From positions 1 to 31,602 of the forward strand of contig URUF01000022.1 in NCBI GenBank assembly GCA_900550955.1: a stretch of 31,602 nt of DNA, in the 5' to 3' direction. Position 1 is the stretch's first letter. Each line of letters opens with the position of its first letter. This DNA comes from an uncultured Eubacteriales bacterium. Its GTDB lineage: Bacteria; Bacillota; Clostridia; Christensenellales; Aristaeellaceae. This document shows positions 1 to 9,090 of the stretch, in pieces. The notes below the pieces were generated by a model that was not told where the DNA came from, did not search any database, and saw nothing but the letters and a program-made list of their open reading frames with translations. Both the position numbers and the translations under genes were made by a program.

Positions 1-21
1 GTAGGCGAACGGCGCAAATCT

Positions 22-58
22 CGGCGGAAAAGATCGCCGCAGGCGAGCTTTTTCGCCG
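22..58. repeat. Long near-perfect hairpin at the window edge
   Basis: Outer arms GGCGGAAAAG (23-32) and CTTTTTCGCC (48-57) pair with one G-T wobble, and inner arms TCGCC (34-38) and GGCGA (42-46) close a GCA loop. It probably belongs to the 3' end of a gene lying left of the window. Its role is unknown. Confidence 0.5.
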
Positions 59-62
59 CTTT

Positions 63-93
63 GGAACGACTCCCGGAGGGAGCCGTTCCTTTT
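63..93 (+). terminator. Rho-independent terminator of an upstream plus-strand gene
   Basis: GGAACGACTCCC (63-74) pairs with GGGAGCCGTTCC (78-89) with one central mismatch and a GGA loop, followed by TTTT. The T run is on the plus strand only, so it should terminate a gene left of the window and not mazF, which converges on it. Confidence 0.65.
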
Positions 94-94
94 G

Positions 95-451
95 CTATTG
101 TGCCTGGTTTTCCATGGCCATATCCAAGGAGATGCGCAGCGCTTGTTCCACGCGGCGCATGCTTTCGGGCTCCAGCGCGCCGATACGCCTGAACAGACGG
201 GTTTTTTCCAGGGTGCGCACCTGCTCGCACAGCACGGTGGATTCGCGCCACAGGCCGCCTTCCCCCCGCGGGATGCGCACATGCGTGGGCAGCGCCGGCT
301 TGCCGGAGCTGCCAGTAAGCGGCACGGCAATCACCGTGGGCGCGTGCAGGTTGCCCAAATCGTTTTGTATAATCACTACCGGCCTGCGCCCGCCCTGCTC
401 GCTGCCAATGACGGGGTCGAGCTCGGCCATATACAGGTCGCCTCGTTTCAC
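95..451 (-). CDS. mazF: MazF/PemK-family endoribonuclease toxin (NdoA-like)
   Basis: 118 residues, the usual length of the Bacillota MazF/NdoA family, which are sequence-specific mRNA interferases. The N-terminal KRGDLYMAELDPVIGSEQGG followed by RRPVVIIQND is the family signature that forms the SH3-like barrel and holds the active-site arginine. PTHVRIP and the LCEQVRTL segment also match. The start is GTG at 451; the GTG 12 bases upstream is out of frame and runs straight into TGA. In related genomes a ribbon-helix-helix antitoxin normally lies immediately upstream. Here the 150 bases upstream hold a promoter but no convincing antitoxin ORF, so the gene looks solitary. It diverges from the SOS-controlled dinB. 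Confidence 0.9.
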   Translation of the reverse strand: MKRGDLYMAELDPVIGSEQGGRRPVVIIQNDLGNLHAPTVIAVPLTGSSGKPALPTHVRIPRGEGGLWRESTVLCEQVRTLEKTRLFRRIGALEPESMRRVEQALRISLDMAMENQAQ

Positions 452-487
452 GGTTGTTTCACGCTCCGGGCGGCGCTGCTTGGTATG

Positions 488-516
488 ATGATATCACGAA
501 GCGTGCGAAAAGTAAA
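488..516 (-). promoter_or_regulatory. Probable mazF promoter
   Basis: On the minus strand TTTACT (511-516), a 17 bp spacer and TATCAT (488-493) fit a sigma-A promoter. It would start transcription near 480, leaving a leader of about 30 bases before the GTG. This placement leaves no room for an antitoxin gene in the same transcript. Confidence 0.5.
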
Positions 517-606
517 ATGCTTTCGCCCGTTCCACGCCGCCCATACTCATCCTATGCGCATACTAGGGGTGGCGTGTGGGGCGAACCAAAGCGGCATATT
601 TTGCAC

Positions 607-635
607 TTGCTTTTCAGAACATATGTTCCTATAAT
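607..635 (+). promoter_or_regulatory. dinB sigma-A promoter
   Basis: TTGCTT (607-612), a 17 bp spacer and a consensus TATAAT (630-635) point into dinB. Both the spacer and the start region are occupied by LexA boxes, so transcription should be repressed until DNA damage. Confidence 0.8.
617..628. promoter_or_regulatory. LexA (SOS) box 1
   Basis: GAACATATGTTC is a perfect palindrome and a perfect match to the Bacillota LexA core GAAC-N4-GTTC. It lies between the -35 and -10 elements of the dinB promoter. Confidence 0.88.
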
Positions 636-642
636 AGAAAAA

Positions 643-654
643 GAACATATGTTC
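643..654. promoter_or_regulatory. LexA (SOS) box 2
   Basis: A second identical GAACATATGTTC, 26 bp from the first centre to centre, lies at and just after the expected transcription start. Two identical operators imply tight repression. Confidence 0.88.
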
Positions 655-685
655 GCATTTCATGCATCCGGGGGGGGAAGGCGCT

Positions 686-1930
686 GTGGGCAAGGTGATT
701 TTGCATGCCGATCTCAATAATTTTTATGCCTCCGTTGCCTGCGTGGACAGGCCGGAGCTATGCGAGGTGCCCGTGGCCGTATGCGGCGATCCTACCAAGC
801 GGCACGGCATTGTACTGGCCAAAAACATGCCGGCCAAGCGCCTGGGCGTGCGCACGGGGCAGGTGATTTGGCAGGCGCGCCAGCTATGCCCCAACCTGCA
901 AACCATCGCCCCGGATTTTGAGGAGGTGCTGCGCCTAAGCCACGTGGTTAGGGGCATCTTTGGCCGCTATACCAACCGCGTACAGCCCTTTGGCGTGGAC
1001 GAGGCATGGCTGGATGTAAGCGGCCCGGATATGAGCATTGCGCAGGGCGAGCGCATCGCCAACCATATGCGCCATGCCGTGCGCGAGGAAACGGGGCTCA
1101 CGCTTAGCGTGGGCGTAAGCGACAACCGCGTGTTTGCCAAGCTGGGCAGCGATTTGAAAAAGCCGGACGCGGTAAGCGTGATCTGCGATCAAAACCGCGC
1201 CACAGTGCTTGACCCGCTGCCGGTGGGCGAGCTGTTGTTTATCGGCCCGGCCACGGCGCGCAAGCTAAACGCCGTGGGCGTGTATACGGTTGGGCAGCTC
1301 GCCCAGGCGGACCCCATGGTGCTCAAGGGCCTGCTGGGCAAGACGGGGCTTATGCTAAGCGGCTTTGCCCATGGCAACGACGCCGCCGCGGTGCTTGAAA
1401 CGAACGCGCAGCCCACAGTGAAAAGCGTGGGCAACTCCGTAACCGCCGCCCACGACATTGCCACGGAGCAGGACGCGCGCATCACCCTTGTGGGCCTGTG
1501 CGAAAGCGTGGCCTCGCGATTGCGCAAGCATGGGCTGTGCGGGCGCGTTGTGGAAGTAAGCATGCGCGACGCGGCGCTTGTGACCGCGACGCGCCAGGTT
1601 ACGCTGGATTTTACCACGGATTGCAGCTACGATATCTTCGACGCGGCCTTTGGCTTGCTCAAGCAGCATTGGAATGGCAAAGCGCCGCTGCGCTCCATGG
1701 GCGTGTGCGTAAGCCGCCTGTGCCCCGCGGACGGCGCGGTGCAGCTTTCCTTTCTGCCGCAGGACGCGCGCCGCCAGCGCAACGCGGCGCTGGACCGCGC
1801 CGTGGACGCGATCCGGCAGCGTTACGGCCATGGCGCCATCCAGCGCGCGCTGATGCTTAGCGACCGCCAGCTTGGCGCAATCAACCCGGAAAAGGAGCAT
1901 GTGCTGTGCCCGGAGCCGTATTTCCGTTAG
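686..1930 (+). CDS. dinB: Y-family translesion DNA polymerase (DinB / Pol IV type)
   Basis: 414 residues from the GTG at 686, which follows a GGGGGGGAAG ribosome site by 5 bases; the ATG at 662 has no such site. The palm begins ILHADLNNFYASVA with metal-binding D9, and the second carboxylate pair is D105-E106 in FGVDEAWLD. The fingers segment DPTKRHGIVLAKN and the thumb segment GVSDNRVFAKLGSDLKKPD are typical of the clostridial DinB group. A little-finger domain follows the helix-hairpin-helix around IGPATARKLNAVGVYTVGQL. The enzyme copies past damaged bases at low fidelity. Two perfect LexA boxes sit over its promoter. Its stop codon overlaps that of convergent murA. Confidence 0.93.
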   Translation: MGKVILHADLNNFYASVACVDRPELCEVPVAVCGDPTKRHGIVLAKNMPAKRLGVRTGQVIWQARQLCPNLQTIAPDFEEVLRLSHVVRGIFGRYTNRVQPFGVDEAWLDVSGPDMSIAQGERIANHMRHAVREETGLTLSVGVSDNRVFAKLGSDLKKPDAVSVICDQNRATVLDPLPVGELLFIGPATARKLNAVGVYTVGQLAQADPMVLKGLLGKTGLMLSGFAHGNDAAAVLETNAQPTVKSVGNSVTAAHDIATEQDARITLVGLCESVASRLRKHGLCGRVVEVSMRDAALVTATRQVTLDFTTDCSYDIFDAAFGLLKQHWNGKAPLRSMGVCVSRLCPADGAVQLSFLPQDARRQRNAALDRAVDAIRQRYGHGAIQRALMLSDRQLGAINPEKEHVLCPEPYFR

Positions 1931-1937
1931 CCTCCGG
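1910..1937. repeat. Hairpin spanning the overlapping dinB/murA stop codons
   Basis: CCGGAGCC (1910-1917) pairs with GCCTCCGG (1930-1937) with one mismatch around a 12-base loop that contains both stop codons. There is no T tract on either strand, so it is not a standard intrinsic terminator. Confidence 0.4.
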
Positions 1938-3192
1938 CCATGGCGTAATCCTCAATGCGGTCAATCTCCGCGCCCAGGAGGCGCAGCTTTTCAGGCAAAT
2001 CCTGGTAGCCGCGCTCGATGTGGCCGGCGGGGTCCTGCAGGATGGTTTCGCCCATGGCAAGCATGCCGGCCAGCATCAGGGCCGCGCCCGCGCGCAGGTC
2101 GGTGCTTTTGACGATGCCGCCCTCCAGCGGCGTGCCGCCGTCCACCAAGGCCACGTTGTTTTCCACGCGGATGCGCGCGCCCAGGCGGCATAGCTCGGAA
2201 ACGTGCATGAAGCGGTTTTCAAACACGGTTTCGTTAAGCAGGCTGGTGCCGTGGCAGCGCAGGGCCACCACCGTCATAGGCGCCTGCATGTCAGTGGGAA
2301 AACCCGGGTAGGCTAAGGTACGTACCTCAAACGGCGACAGGGCGCTGCCGCTCAAGCGGATGCCCGCCGGCGTTTCGCGAATGCCAACGCCCGTTTCCGC
2401 CAGCTTAAACAGCAGGGAGCGCAGGTGGTCGGCGCACGCGCCGCGCACCAGCACGCTGCCCTCCGTAATGGCGGCGGCGCACAGCAGCGTGCCCGCCTCC
2501 ACCCTGTCCGGGATGGGCTGGTACACCGCGCCGTGCAGGCGCTCCACGCCCATAATGGTTACCGTGCCCGTGCCCGCGCCGCTGATGCGCGCGCCCATCT
2601 GGTTAAGGCAATTTGCCAGATCCACAATTTCGGGCTCCTTGGCCGCGTTTTCAAGCGTGGTGCAGCCGTTGGCCAGGGTGGCGGCCATCATCAGGTTTTC
2701 CGTTGCGCCCACGCTGGGCAAATCCAGGTACACGCGCGCGCCGGTGAGCCGCCCGCTCAGCTGCCGCATGCCGCCCAGCGGGTGCACCTGCGCGCCAAGC
2801 GCCTGAAGGCCCTTGATGTGCAAATCAATGGGCCGCTGGCCTATGGCGCAGCCGCCCGGCAGGCCCACGCACGCGCTGCCCGTGCGCGCCAGAATGGGCC
2901 CCAAAATCAGGATGCTCGCGCGCAGCTTGCGCATCTGCTCCTCGTGCCCGGGGCTTTGCGGCTGCATGGCGCATACGGAGATATCCGTGCCGCTGCGGCT
3001 GACCTCCGCGCCGCAATCGCGCAGGATTTTCACCAGGGTATCCACATCGGTGATGCGCGGCACCTGCCGGATGATGAGCGGATCCTCCGTTAAAAGCCCC
3101 GCCGCCAAAAGCGGCAGCACCGCGTTTTTGGCGGAGCTTACCTCCACCTCGCCGCTAAGCCTGGGCGTGTGCTTAATCAAATACGTTGCCAC
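1927..3192 (-). CDS. murA: UDP-N-acetylglucosamine 1-carboxyvinyltransferase (first copy)
   Basis: Transfers enolpyruvate from PEP to UDP-GlcNAc, the first committed cytoplasmic step of peptidoglycan synthesis. From the GTG at 3192 (GAGGTGAT ribosome site 6 bases upstream) the protein has 421 residues, normal for MurA. The key residues then fall at the E. coli numbers: K22 in SSAKNA and the catalytic, fosfomycin-reactive C115 in LPGGCAIGQRPIDLHI. The TDLRAGAAL motif is near the C terminus. A longer in-frame reading to 3336 adds an unrelated N-terminal extension and is not preferred. The start lies inside a tiny ORF in another frame, suggesting translational coupling. A second murA lies at 7796-9061. 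Confidence 0.95.
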   Translation of the reverse strand: MATYLIKHTPRLSGEVEVSSAKNAVLPLLAAGLLTEDPLIIRQVPRITDVDTLVKILRDCGAEVSRSGTDISVCAMQPQSPGHEEQMRKLRASILILGPILARTGSACVGLPGGCAIGQRPIDLHIKGLQALGAQVHPLGGMRQLSGRLTGARVYLDLPSVGATENLMMAATLANGCTTLENAAKEPEIVDLANCLNQMGARISGAGTGTVTIMGVERLHGAVYQPIPDRVEAGTLLCAAAITEGSVLVRGACADHLRSLLFKLAETGVGIRETPAGIRLSGSALSPFEVRTLAYPGFPTDMQAPMTVVALRCHGTSLLNETVFENRFMHVSELCRLGARIRVENNVALVDGGTPLEGGIVKSTDLRAGAALMLAGMLAMGETILQDPAGHIERGYQDLPEKLRLLGAEIDRIEDYAMAGG

Positions 3193-3254
3193 GGCCAGAT
3201 CACCTCGTTTAGCGCGGTGCGCCGCCCATGGTTGGTTTGCCAAAGCTGTGCCAT
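3177..3254 (-). CDS. Possible 25-residue leader ORF overlapping the murA start
   Basis: Begins ATG-GCA-CAG at 3254, 8 bases after GGGAGG, and reads MAQLWQTNHGRR, then TALNEVIWPWQRI, stop TGA at 3177. Another in-frame ATG is at 3260. The murA GTG (3192) lies within its last five codons in a different frame, so ribosomes ending here could reinitiate on murA. I do not recognise the peptide. It has a better ribosome site than many real genes in the window, but 25 codons is within chance. Confidence 0.35.
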   Translation of the reverse strand: MAQLWQTNHGRRTALNEVIWPWQRI

Positions 3255-3330
3255 GTTCATTCCCTCCCGTCGCGCTCATTTTGGCCGCCGCGCGCCGCCG
3301 CCATGTTGCGTGGAAACGTTTTTCAGCGCG

Positions 3331-3373
3331 GGGCAAATGCGCTTTTGCGGCGGGGTGCTAACAGCATTTGCCC
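3331..3373. repeat. 10 bp inverted repeat between murA and uvrB
   Basis: GGGCAAATGC (3331-3340) and GCATTTGCCC (3364-3373) are perfect complements 23 bases apart. It lies in the 323-base interval between murA and uvrB, which otherwise holds only the leader ORF and the uvrB -10 element. It could be an operator or a structured murA leader. Confidence 0.4.
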
Positions 3374-3478
3374 GCATAGCCTAGCCTTGCGGCGGCGCGG
3401 GAGCGCGATGCGTGGAAAGTTTTTTCATGCCGCTGTTTCACCGCCCGCGCCGGGCTGTACCAGGTTTGCCAACTATGC

Positions 3479-3484
3479 TATAAT
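3479..3484 (+). promoter_or_regulatory. uvrB promoter -10 element
   Basis: A consensus TATAAT lies 31 bases before the uvrB ATG. The -35 position 17 bp upstream (TGTACC) is weak. No GAAC-N4-GTTC LexA box is visible here, unlike at dinB. Confidence 0.55.
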
Positions 3485-3515
3485 CAGTACGCACATTACG
3501 AAAGGAACGCAAGCC

Positions 3516-5510
<1,995 letters not shown>

Positions 5511-5528
<18 letters not shown>

Positions 5529-5563
5529 CCCGTGGACTGCGGCCCCGAAGGGGGCCGCAGGGC
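5511..5563 (+). repeat. Two-hairpin repeat, copy C (3' end of uvrB)
   Basis: Hairpin 1 has arms CAAGGGC and GCCCTTG (5511-5527). A linker ACCC-GTGGA follows, then hairpin 2 with arms CTGCGGCCCC (5537-5546) and GGGGCCGCAG (5551-5560), then GGC. The uvrB TGA stop overlaps the end of hairpin 1. Copies A (20873-20924) and B (11386-11437) have the same plan with different but self-complementary stems. Confidence 0.7.
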
Positions 5564-5608
5564 GCTGCGCGCCTGGTTGGCGCGGGATGGGCGCGGGAAA
5601 GGAAATAC

Positions 5609-5636
5609 GCCCGATGGCGGAAGGCCATCGGGCTTT
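5609..5636 (+). terminator. Terminator hairpin 1 after uvrB
   Basis: A perfect 10 bp stem, GCCCGATGGC (5609-5618) with GCCATCGGGC (5624-5633), has a 5-base loop and is followed by TTT. It is the first of three stacked hairpins. Confidence 0.65.
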
Positions 5637-5641
5637 GTGCC

Positions 5642-5670
5642 GCCGGGCCGCATGTGGGCGGCCCGGCTTT
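5642..5670 (+). terminator. Terminator hairpin 2 after uvrB
   Basis: A perfect 10 bp stem, GCCGGGCCGC (5642-5651) with GCGGCCCGGC (5658-5667), has a 6-base loop and is followed by TTT. The T tract is weak. Confidence 0.5.
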
Positions 5671-5715
5671 GCGTTGATTGCATTTGCTATGGGGCGCAAC
5701 GCTCTGTACACCGGG

Positions 5716-5743
5716 CATGCTGGTTTTCCAGCATGGCTTTTTT
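5716..5743 (+). terminator. Terminator hairpin 3 after uvrB
   Basis: CATGCTGG (5716-5723), loop TTTT, CCAGCATG (5728-5735), then GC and a run of six T. This is the best canonical terminator of the three. It faces away from the convergent amidohydrolase gene, which ends at 5753. Confidence 0.8.
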
Positions 5744-5752
5744 GTTGGCGTC

Positions 5753-6907
5753 TTATTCGGCCTGGAAAACCGCCTTGCCGTCGATGAACACCATCTTTAC
5801 GCGGGTTTCCACCTCAAAGGGGTTTCCGTCGGTGATTACGATATCCGCGTCCTTGCCTTCCTCCAACGAACCCACGCGATCCGCCACGCCGATATGCTCG
5901 GCTGGGTTGATGGTGATCGCCTTGAGCGCCTCAAAGGGATCCATGCCGGCTTTTACAGCCAGGCCCGCGCACAGCGGCAGGTATTTTTGCGGAATCACCG
6001 GCGAATCCGTAATGATGGACACATGGCAGCCGGCCTTGCTGAGCACGCCGGGCGTTAGCCAGGTTTTGTTGCGCAGCTCAAATTTGGTAGCGTGGCCCAG
6101 GGACGGGCCCACAGCCAGCATCACATGCTCGCGGGCGAGCTCGTCGGCTACCAGGTGGCCCTCGGTAACGTGCTCCAGGGTGATATCCACATTAAACTCA
6201 CGCGCGATGCGCAGCGCCGTAAAGAAGTCGTCCGCCTGGTGGGCGTGGGCCTTGAGCGGCATTTCGCGGCGCAGGACGGGCAAAAGGGCGTTGAGCTTGA
6301 TATCAAAGGCGGGGCGCTTATCCGGGTCGTCCCCGGCGCGTTCCAGCTTCTGCTGGTATTCGCGGGCCTTAAAGAGCATCTCGCGCAGGCGGGCGGCGGT
6401 GGTCATGCGGCTGGAATTGCCCTTATCCCGGTAGCAGCGCTTGGGGTTTTCGCCAAAGGCGCACTTCATAGCCACCTCGGGGCGGATGCACATAGCGTCC
6501 ACCCGGCAGCCCACGGGTTTGATAGCGGCAAAGGTGCCGCCCAGCACATTGGCGCTGCCCGGGCCCACGCACAGCGTGGTCACCCCGGCCTCGCGCGCCT
6601 CCTGCAAGGCGGGGTCGCGCGGCTCAATCGCATCGATGGCGCGCAGCTGGCAGGCTACGATGTCGCCCATTTCGTTATAATCCTGGCCCTCGTAGCCGAT
6701 GCCGTAGCCATCCAGGCCGGTGTGGCCATGGGCCTCCACAAAGCCCGGATAGACCTCAAGGCCCGATGCGTCGTACTCCTGCGCGCCGGGACAGGAAAGG
6801 CCGGGCGCGATGCGGGCCAGCTTGCCGTTTTCAATAAGGATATCGGCGGTGAAGGGCTCGGGGTCGATAGCGTTGTGGATGTGCGCGTTGCGGATCAGGG
6901 TTTGCAT
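5753..6907 (-). CDS. Metal-dependent amidohydrolase (imidazolonepropionase-like family)
   Basis: 384 residues from the ATG at 6907 (AAAGGAT ribosome site about 11 bases upstream). The N-terminal beta-sandwich segment LIRNAHIHNAIDPE is followed by the metal-binding HxH motif in GFVEAHGHTGLD. Further metal or catalytic candidates are the histidines of KAHAHQADD and LEHVTEGH and the aspartate of IITDSPV. The C terminus has the typical ITINPAEHIGVADRVGSLEEGKDADIVI closing segments. The family hydrolyses cyclic amides or imides; the substrate cannot be told. No histidine-degradation genes lie nearby, so hutI is not assigned. It lies 64 bases downstream of the secreted-protein gene on the same strand and is probably co-transcribed with it. 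Confidence 0.88.
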   Translation of the reverse strand: MQTLIRNAHIHNAIDPEPFTADILIENGKLARIAPGLSCPGAQEYDASGLEVYPGFVEAHGHTGLDGYGIGYEGQDYNEMGDIVACQLRAIDAIEPRDPALQEAREAGVTTLCVGPGSANVLGGTFAAIKPVGCRVDAMCIRPEVAMKCAFGENPKRCYRDKGNSSRMTTAARLREMLFKAREYQQKLERAGDDPDKRPAFDIKLNALLPVLRREMPLKAHAHQADDFFTALRIAREFNVDITLEHVTEGHLVADELAREHVMLAVGPSLGHATKFELRNKTWLTPGVLSKAGCHVSIITDSPVIPQKYLPLCAGLAVKAGMDPFEALKAITINPAEHIGVADRVGSLEEGKDADIVITDGNPFEVETRVKMVFIDGKAVFQAE

Positions 6908-6971
6908 TTCAATCAGGATCCTTTCTGGAATGATGTGCGGCCTGCGGCGCTTTTGCGCGCCGCGGGCCGTT

Positions 6972-7589
6972 TCAGCCGATGTAGCCGCCTTCCTCTCTGC
7001 CTTCATCAGAGGGTTCGTCCGTTTCGGGCGCGTCCTCGGGCGCAAGCGTAAGCGTGTTCTCAAACAGCAGCGTGGCGGAGATATCCGTGCGCGCGCAGGT
7101 GAGGCGGTACAGGCCCACCTGCGTTTCAAACGAGCCGTTCCCGCTGCCCATGCCCGCGTTTACCGCCTCTACCAGCGCGTAGCGGTTCAAGGGCTCGCTG
7201 TCGGGATGCATGGCCATAAGCAGCGCGTAGCTATGATACCCGGAGGTGACGAAGTCGTTATACAGGGAACCGCCATACGTCATGCCCCGAGGAGAGGTGA
7301 GCACAATCGTGCAGGTTTCAATGATATCGTTGGTGGCGTCCAGCCGGATGGAGGCGCTAAGCACGTCGCCCAGGATTTGGTAGATGCGGTGCCCTCCGTC
7401 CGCGTCCGAGCTGCCCTTGGCAAGCACCAGCGGCAGCAGGTGGCGGCCTGTGTTTTCATTGATGAAGGACAGGTTTTCCGCATAGCTGGCTACAAAGTCA
7501 TCGTAGCGCTGGCCGCTGCCGGAAGCGTGCGCGCCCGGCGCCGCCAGCAGCAGCGCCGTTAGAATGCATAGCGCATAAAGCCTTCGCAT
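6972..7589 (-). CDS. Secreted protein of unknown function
   Basis: 205 residues from the ATG at 7589, 6 bases after AGGAGG. It starts with a clear signal peptide (MRRLYALCILTALLLAAPGAHA) with an AHA cleavage site and no lipobox. The mature part has no motif I recognise. It is mixed alpha/beta in composition, with segments such as NDIIETCTIVLTSPRG and SFETQVGLYRLTCART, and ends in an acidic tail (APEDAPETDEPSDEG). The two cysteines of the mature region could form a disulphide. It has its own promoter and is followed by the amidohydrolase gene, suggesting a shared but unknown role. Confidence 0.75.
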   Translation of the reverse strand: MRRLYALCILTALLLAAPGAHASGSGQRYDDFVASYAENLSFINENTGRHLLPLVLAKGSSDADGGHRIYQILGDVLSASIRLDATNDIIETCTIVLTSPRGMTYGGSLYNDFVTSGYHSYALLMAMHPDSEPLNRYALVEAVNAGMGSGNGSFETQVGLYRLTCARTDISATLLFENTLTLAPEDAPETDEPSDEGREEGGYIG

Positions 7590-7626
7590 AGGTAACCTCC
7601 TGTGGCCCGATATAGCGGGCAAAACG

Positions 7627-7655
7627 AGCATAGCACAACGGGGCGCGTTTTTCAA
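7627..7655 (-). promoter_or_regulatory. Promoter of the secreted protein / amidohydrolase operon
   Basis: On the minus strand TTGAAA (7650-7655), a 17 bp spacer and TATGCT (7627-7632) form a good sigma-A promoter about 37 bases before the ATG. It is back to back with the promoter of the second murA. Confidence 0.65.
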
Positions 7656-7696
7656 GGGAAGCGTGTTCTGGGAGGAAATGGGGTTTTCCGCCCGCC

Positions 7697-7725
7697 TTGC
7701 CAACTCAGGCAAAACCATGTATAAT
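7697..7725 (+). promoter_or_regulatory. Promoter of the second murA
   Basis: TTGCCA (7697-7702), a 17 bp spacer and a consensus TATAAT (7720-7725). Transcription from about 7732 would leave a leader of roughly 64 bases before the ATG at 7796. Confidence 0.75.
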
Positions 7726-7795
7726 ACAAACTGGTTTCTTGTGGAATGCCGCATTCTGCGCGAAGCGAGGTGATGGGCGGCCAGCGGCCGTACCT

Positions 7796-9061
7796 ATGAG
7801 CAGCAAGGACAAAATGCTTATCACAGGCGGGCATCCTTTGATGGGGGAAATCACGGTTAGCGGCGGCAAAAATACCGCCGTGGCGGTGATACCAGCCGCA
7901 CTTTTGTGCGACGAACCCTGCACCGTGGAAAACCTGCCCGACATTGACGATGTGCATGCCCTGATTGAGATTTTGCAGATGCTGGGCGCGAAAACCGATT
8001 ACGCGCCCGGAAAATACCTTACCGTGGATCCGCGCGGGGCGGCGGGATACCATGTGCCCTACAAGCTTACCAAGCGCCTGCGCGCCAGCTACTACCTGCT
8101 GGGCGCGCTGTTGGGGCGCTGCGGCAGGGCGGAGGTGGCTTATCCGGGCGGATGCGATATCGGCAGCCGGCCGATTGACCAGCATCTTAAGGGCTTTGCC
8201 GCGCTGGGCGCAAAAATTGAGGACCGTGGCGGCATGGTGTATGCCAACGCCAACCGGCTTACGGGCGGGGACGTGTTTTTTGACATGGTTACGGTGGGCG
8301 GCACCATCAACGTGATGCTGGCCGCTGCCAAGGCCCAGGGAAACACGGTGATTTATAACGCGGCCAAGGAGCCGCACATTGTGGACCTGGCCAACTTTTT
8401 AAACAGCATGGGCGCGCGCGTGAAGGGCGCGGGCACGGATGTGATCCGCATCCGCGGCGTGGAGCGCATGCACCAGAGCACCTACACCGTTATTCCGGAT
8501 CAGATTGAAACGGGCACGCTGATGATTGCCGCAGCCGCCACGCGCGGCGATGTGACCATTCACGGCTGCATTCCCACGCACATGGAGGCGCTTACCGCCA
8601 AGCTGCTGGAAATGGGCGTGCGCGTAACCGAAAACGACGATTCCATACGCGTGAGGCCCCAGGGCGAGCAGCGCGCCGTGAATGTGAAAACCCAGGTGTA
8701 CCCGGGCTTCCCTACGGACTTGCAGCAGCCCATGACCGCGCTGTTGTGCATGGCAAACGGCACCTCCACCGTGTGCGAAACCATTTTTGAGCAGCGCTTT
8801 AAGCACTTGGACGAGCTTAGGCGCATGGGCGCAAGGATTAAGCTGGTGGATCGCACCGTGCTTATTGAAGGGGTGCGGGAATTGTACGGCGCGCCCGTAA
8901 CCGTAACCGACCTGCGCGCAGGCGCAGCGCTGGTGGTGGCCGGCCTGATGGCGAAGGGCGTAACAGAGATTTACGAAACATCCTACATCGACCGTGGCTA
9001 TGAGCGCATTGAGGAAAAGCTGCGCCAGCTGGGCGCGGAAATCCGCCGGGAGAAGATTTGA
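7796..9061 (+). CDS. murA: UDP-N-acetylglucosamine 1-carboxyvinyltransferase (second copy, MurAB/MurZ type)
   Basis: 421 residues, the same reaction as the first murA. The family lysine is in SGGKNTAV (K25), the catalytic cysteine is C120 in YPGGCDIGSRPIDQH, and VTDLRAGAAL is near the end. LNIxGG-like LITGGHPLMG at the N terminus matches MurAB proteins. The start is uncertain: the ATG at 7796 has no good ribosome site, while the ATG at 7814 has AAGGA only 4 bases away. Translation cannot begin before the promoter at 7697. The J-domain gene follows 29 bases later. Two MurA enzymes are normal in Bacillota; finding both within 6 kb is less usual. Confidence 0.94.
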   Translation: MSSKDKMLITGGHPLMGEITVSGGKNTAVAVIPAALLCDEPCTVENLPDIDDVHALIEILQMLGAKTDYAPGKYLTVDPRGAAGYHVPYKLTKRLRASYYLLGALLGRCGRAEVAYPGGCDIGSRPIDQHLKGFAALGAKIEDRGGMVYANANRLTGGDVFFDMVTVGGTINVMLAAAKAQGNTVIYNAAKEPHIVDLANFLNSMGARVKGAGTDVIRIRGVERMHQSTYTVIPDQIETGTLMIAAAATRGDVTIHGCIPTHMEALTAKLLEMGVRVTENDDSIRVRPQGEQRAVNVKTQVYPGFPTDLQQPMTALLCMANGTSTVCETIFEQRFKHLDELRRMGARIKLVDRTVLIEGVRELYGAPVTVTDLRAGAALVVAGLMAKGVTEIYETSYIDRGYERIEEKLRQLGAEIRREKI

Positions 9062-9090
9062 CCCATTTCCACGGGCCGCGGTGAAGGGAG

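Noticed and set aside
454..720. Plus-strand ORF of 88 codons between mazF and dinB as a possible antitoxin or leader gene
   Set aside because: It runs through the dinB promoter and both LexA boxes and into dinB in another frame, with no ribosome site.
3374..3515. LexA box upstream of uvrB
   Set aside because: I scanned for GAAC-N4-GTTC and found none; GGAACGC before the start codon is part of the ribosome-binding region only.
6092..7051. 319-codon plus-strand open frame opposite the amidohydrolase
   Set aside because: Antisense shadow; the minus-strand product has clear amidohydrolase motifs.
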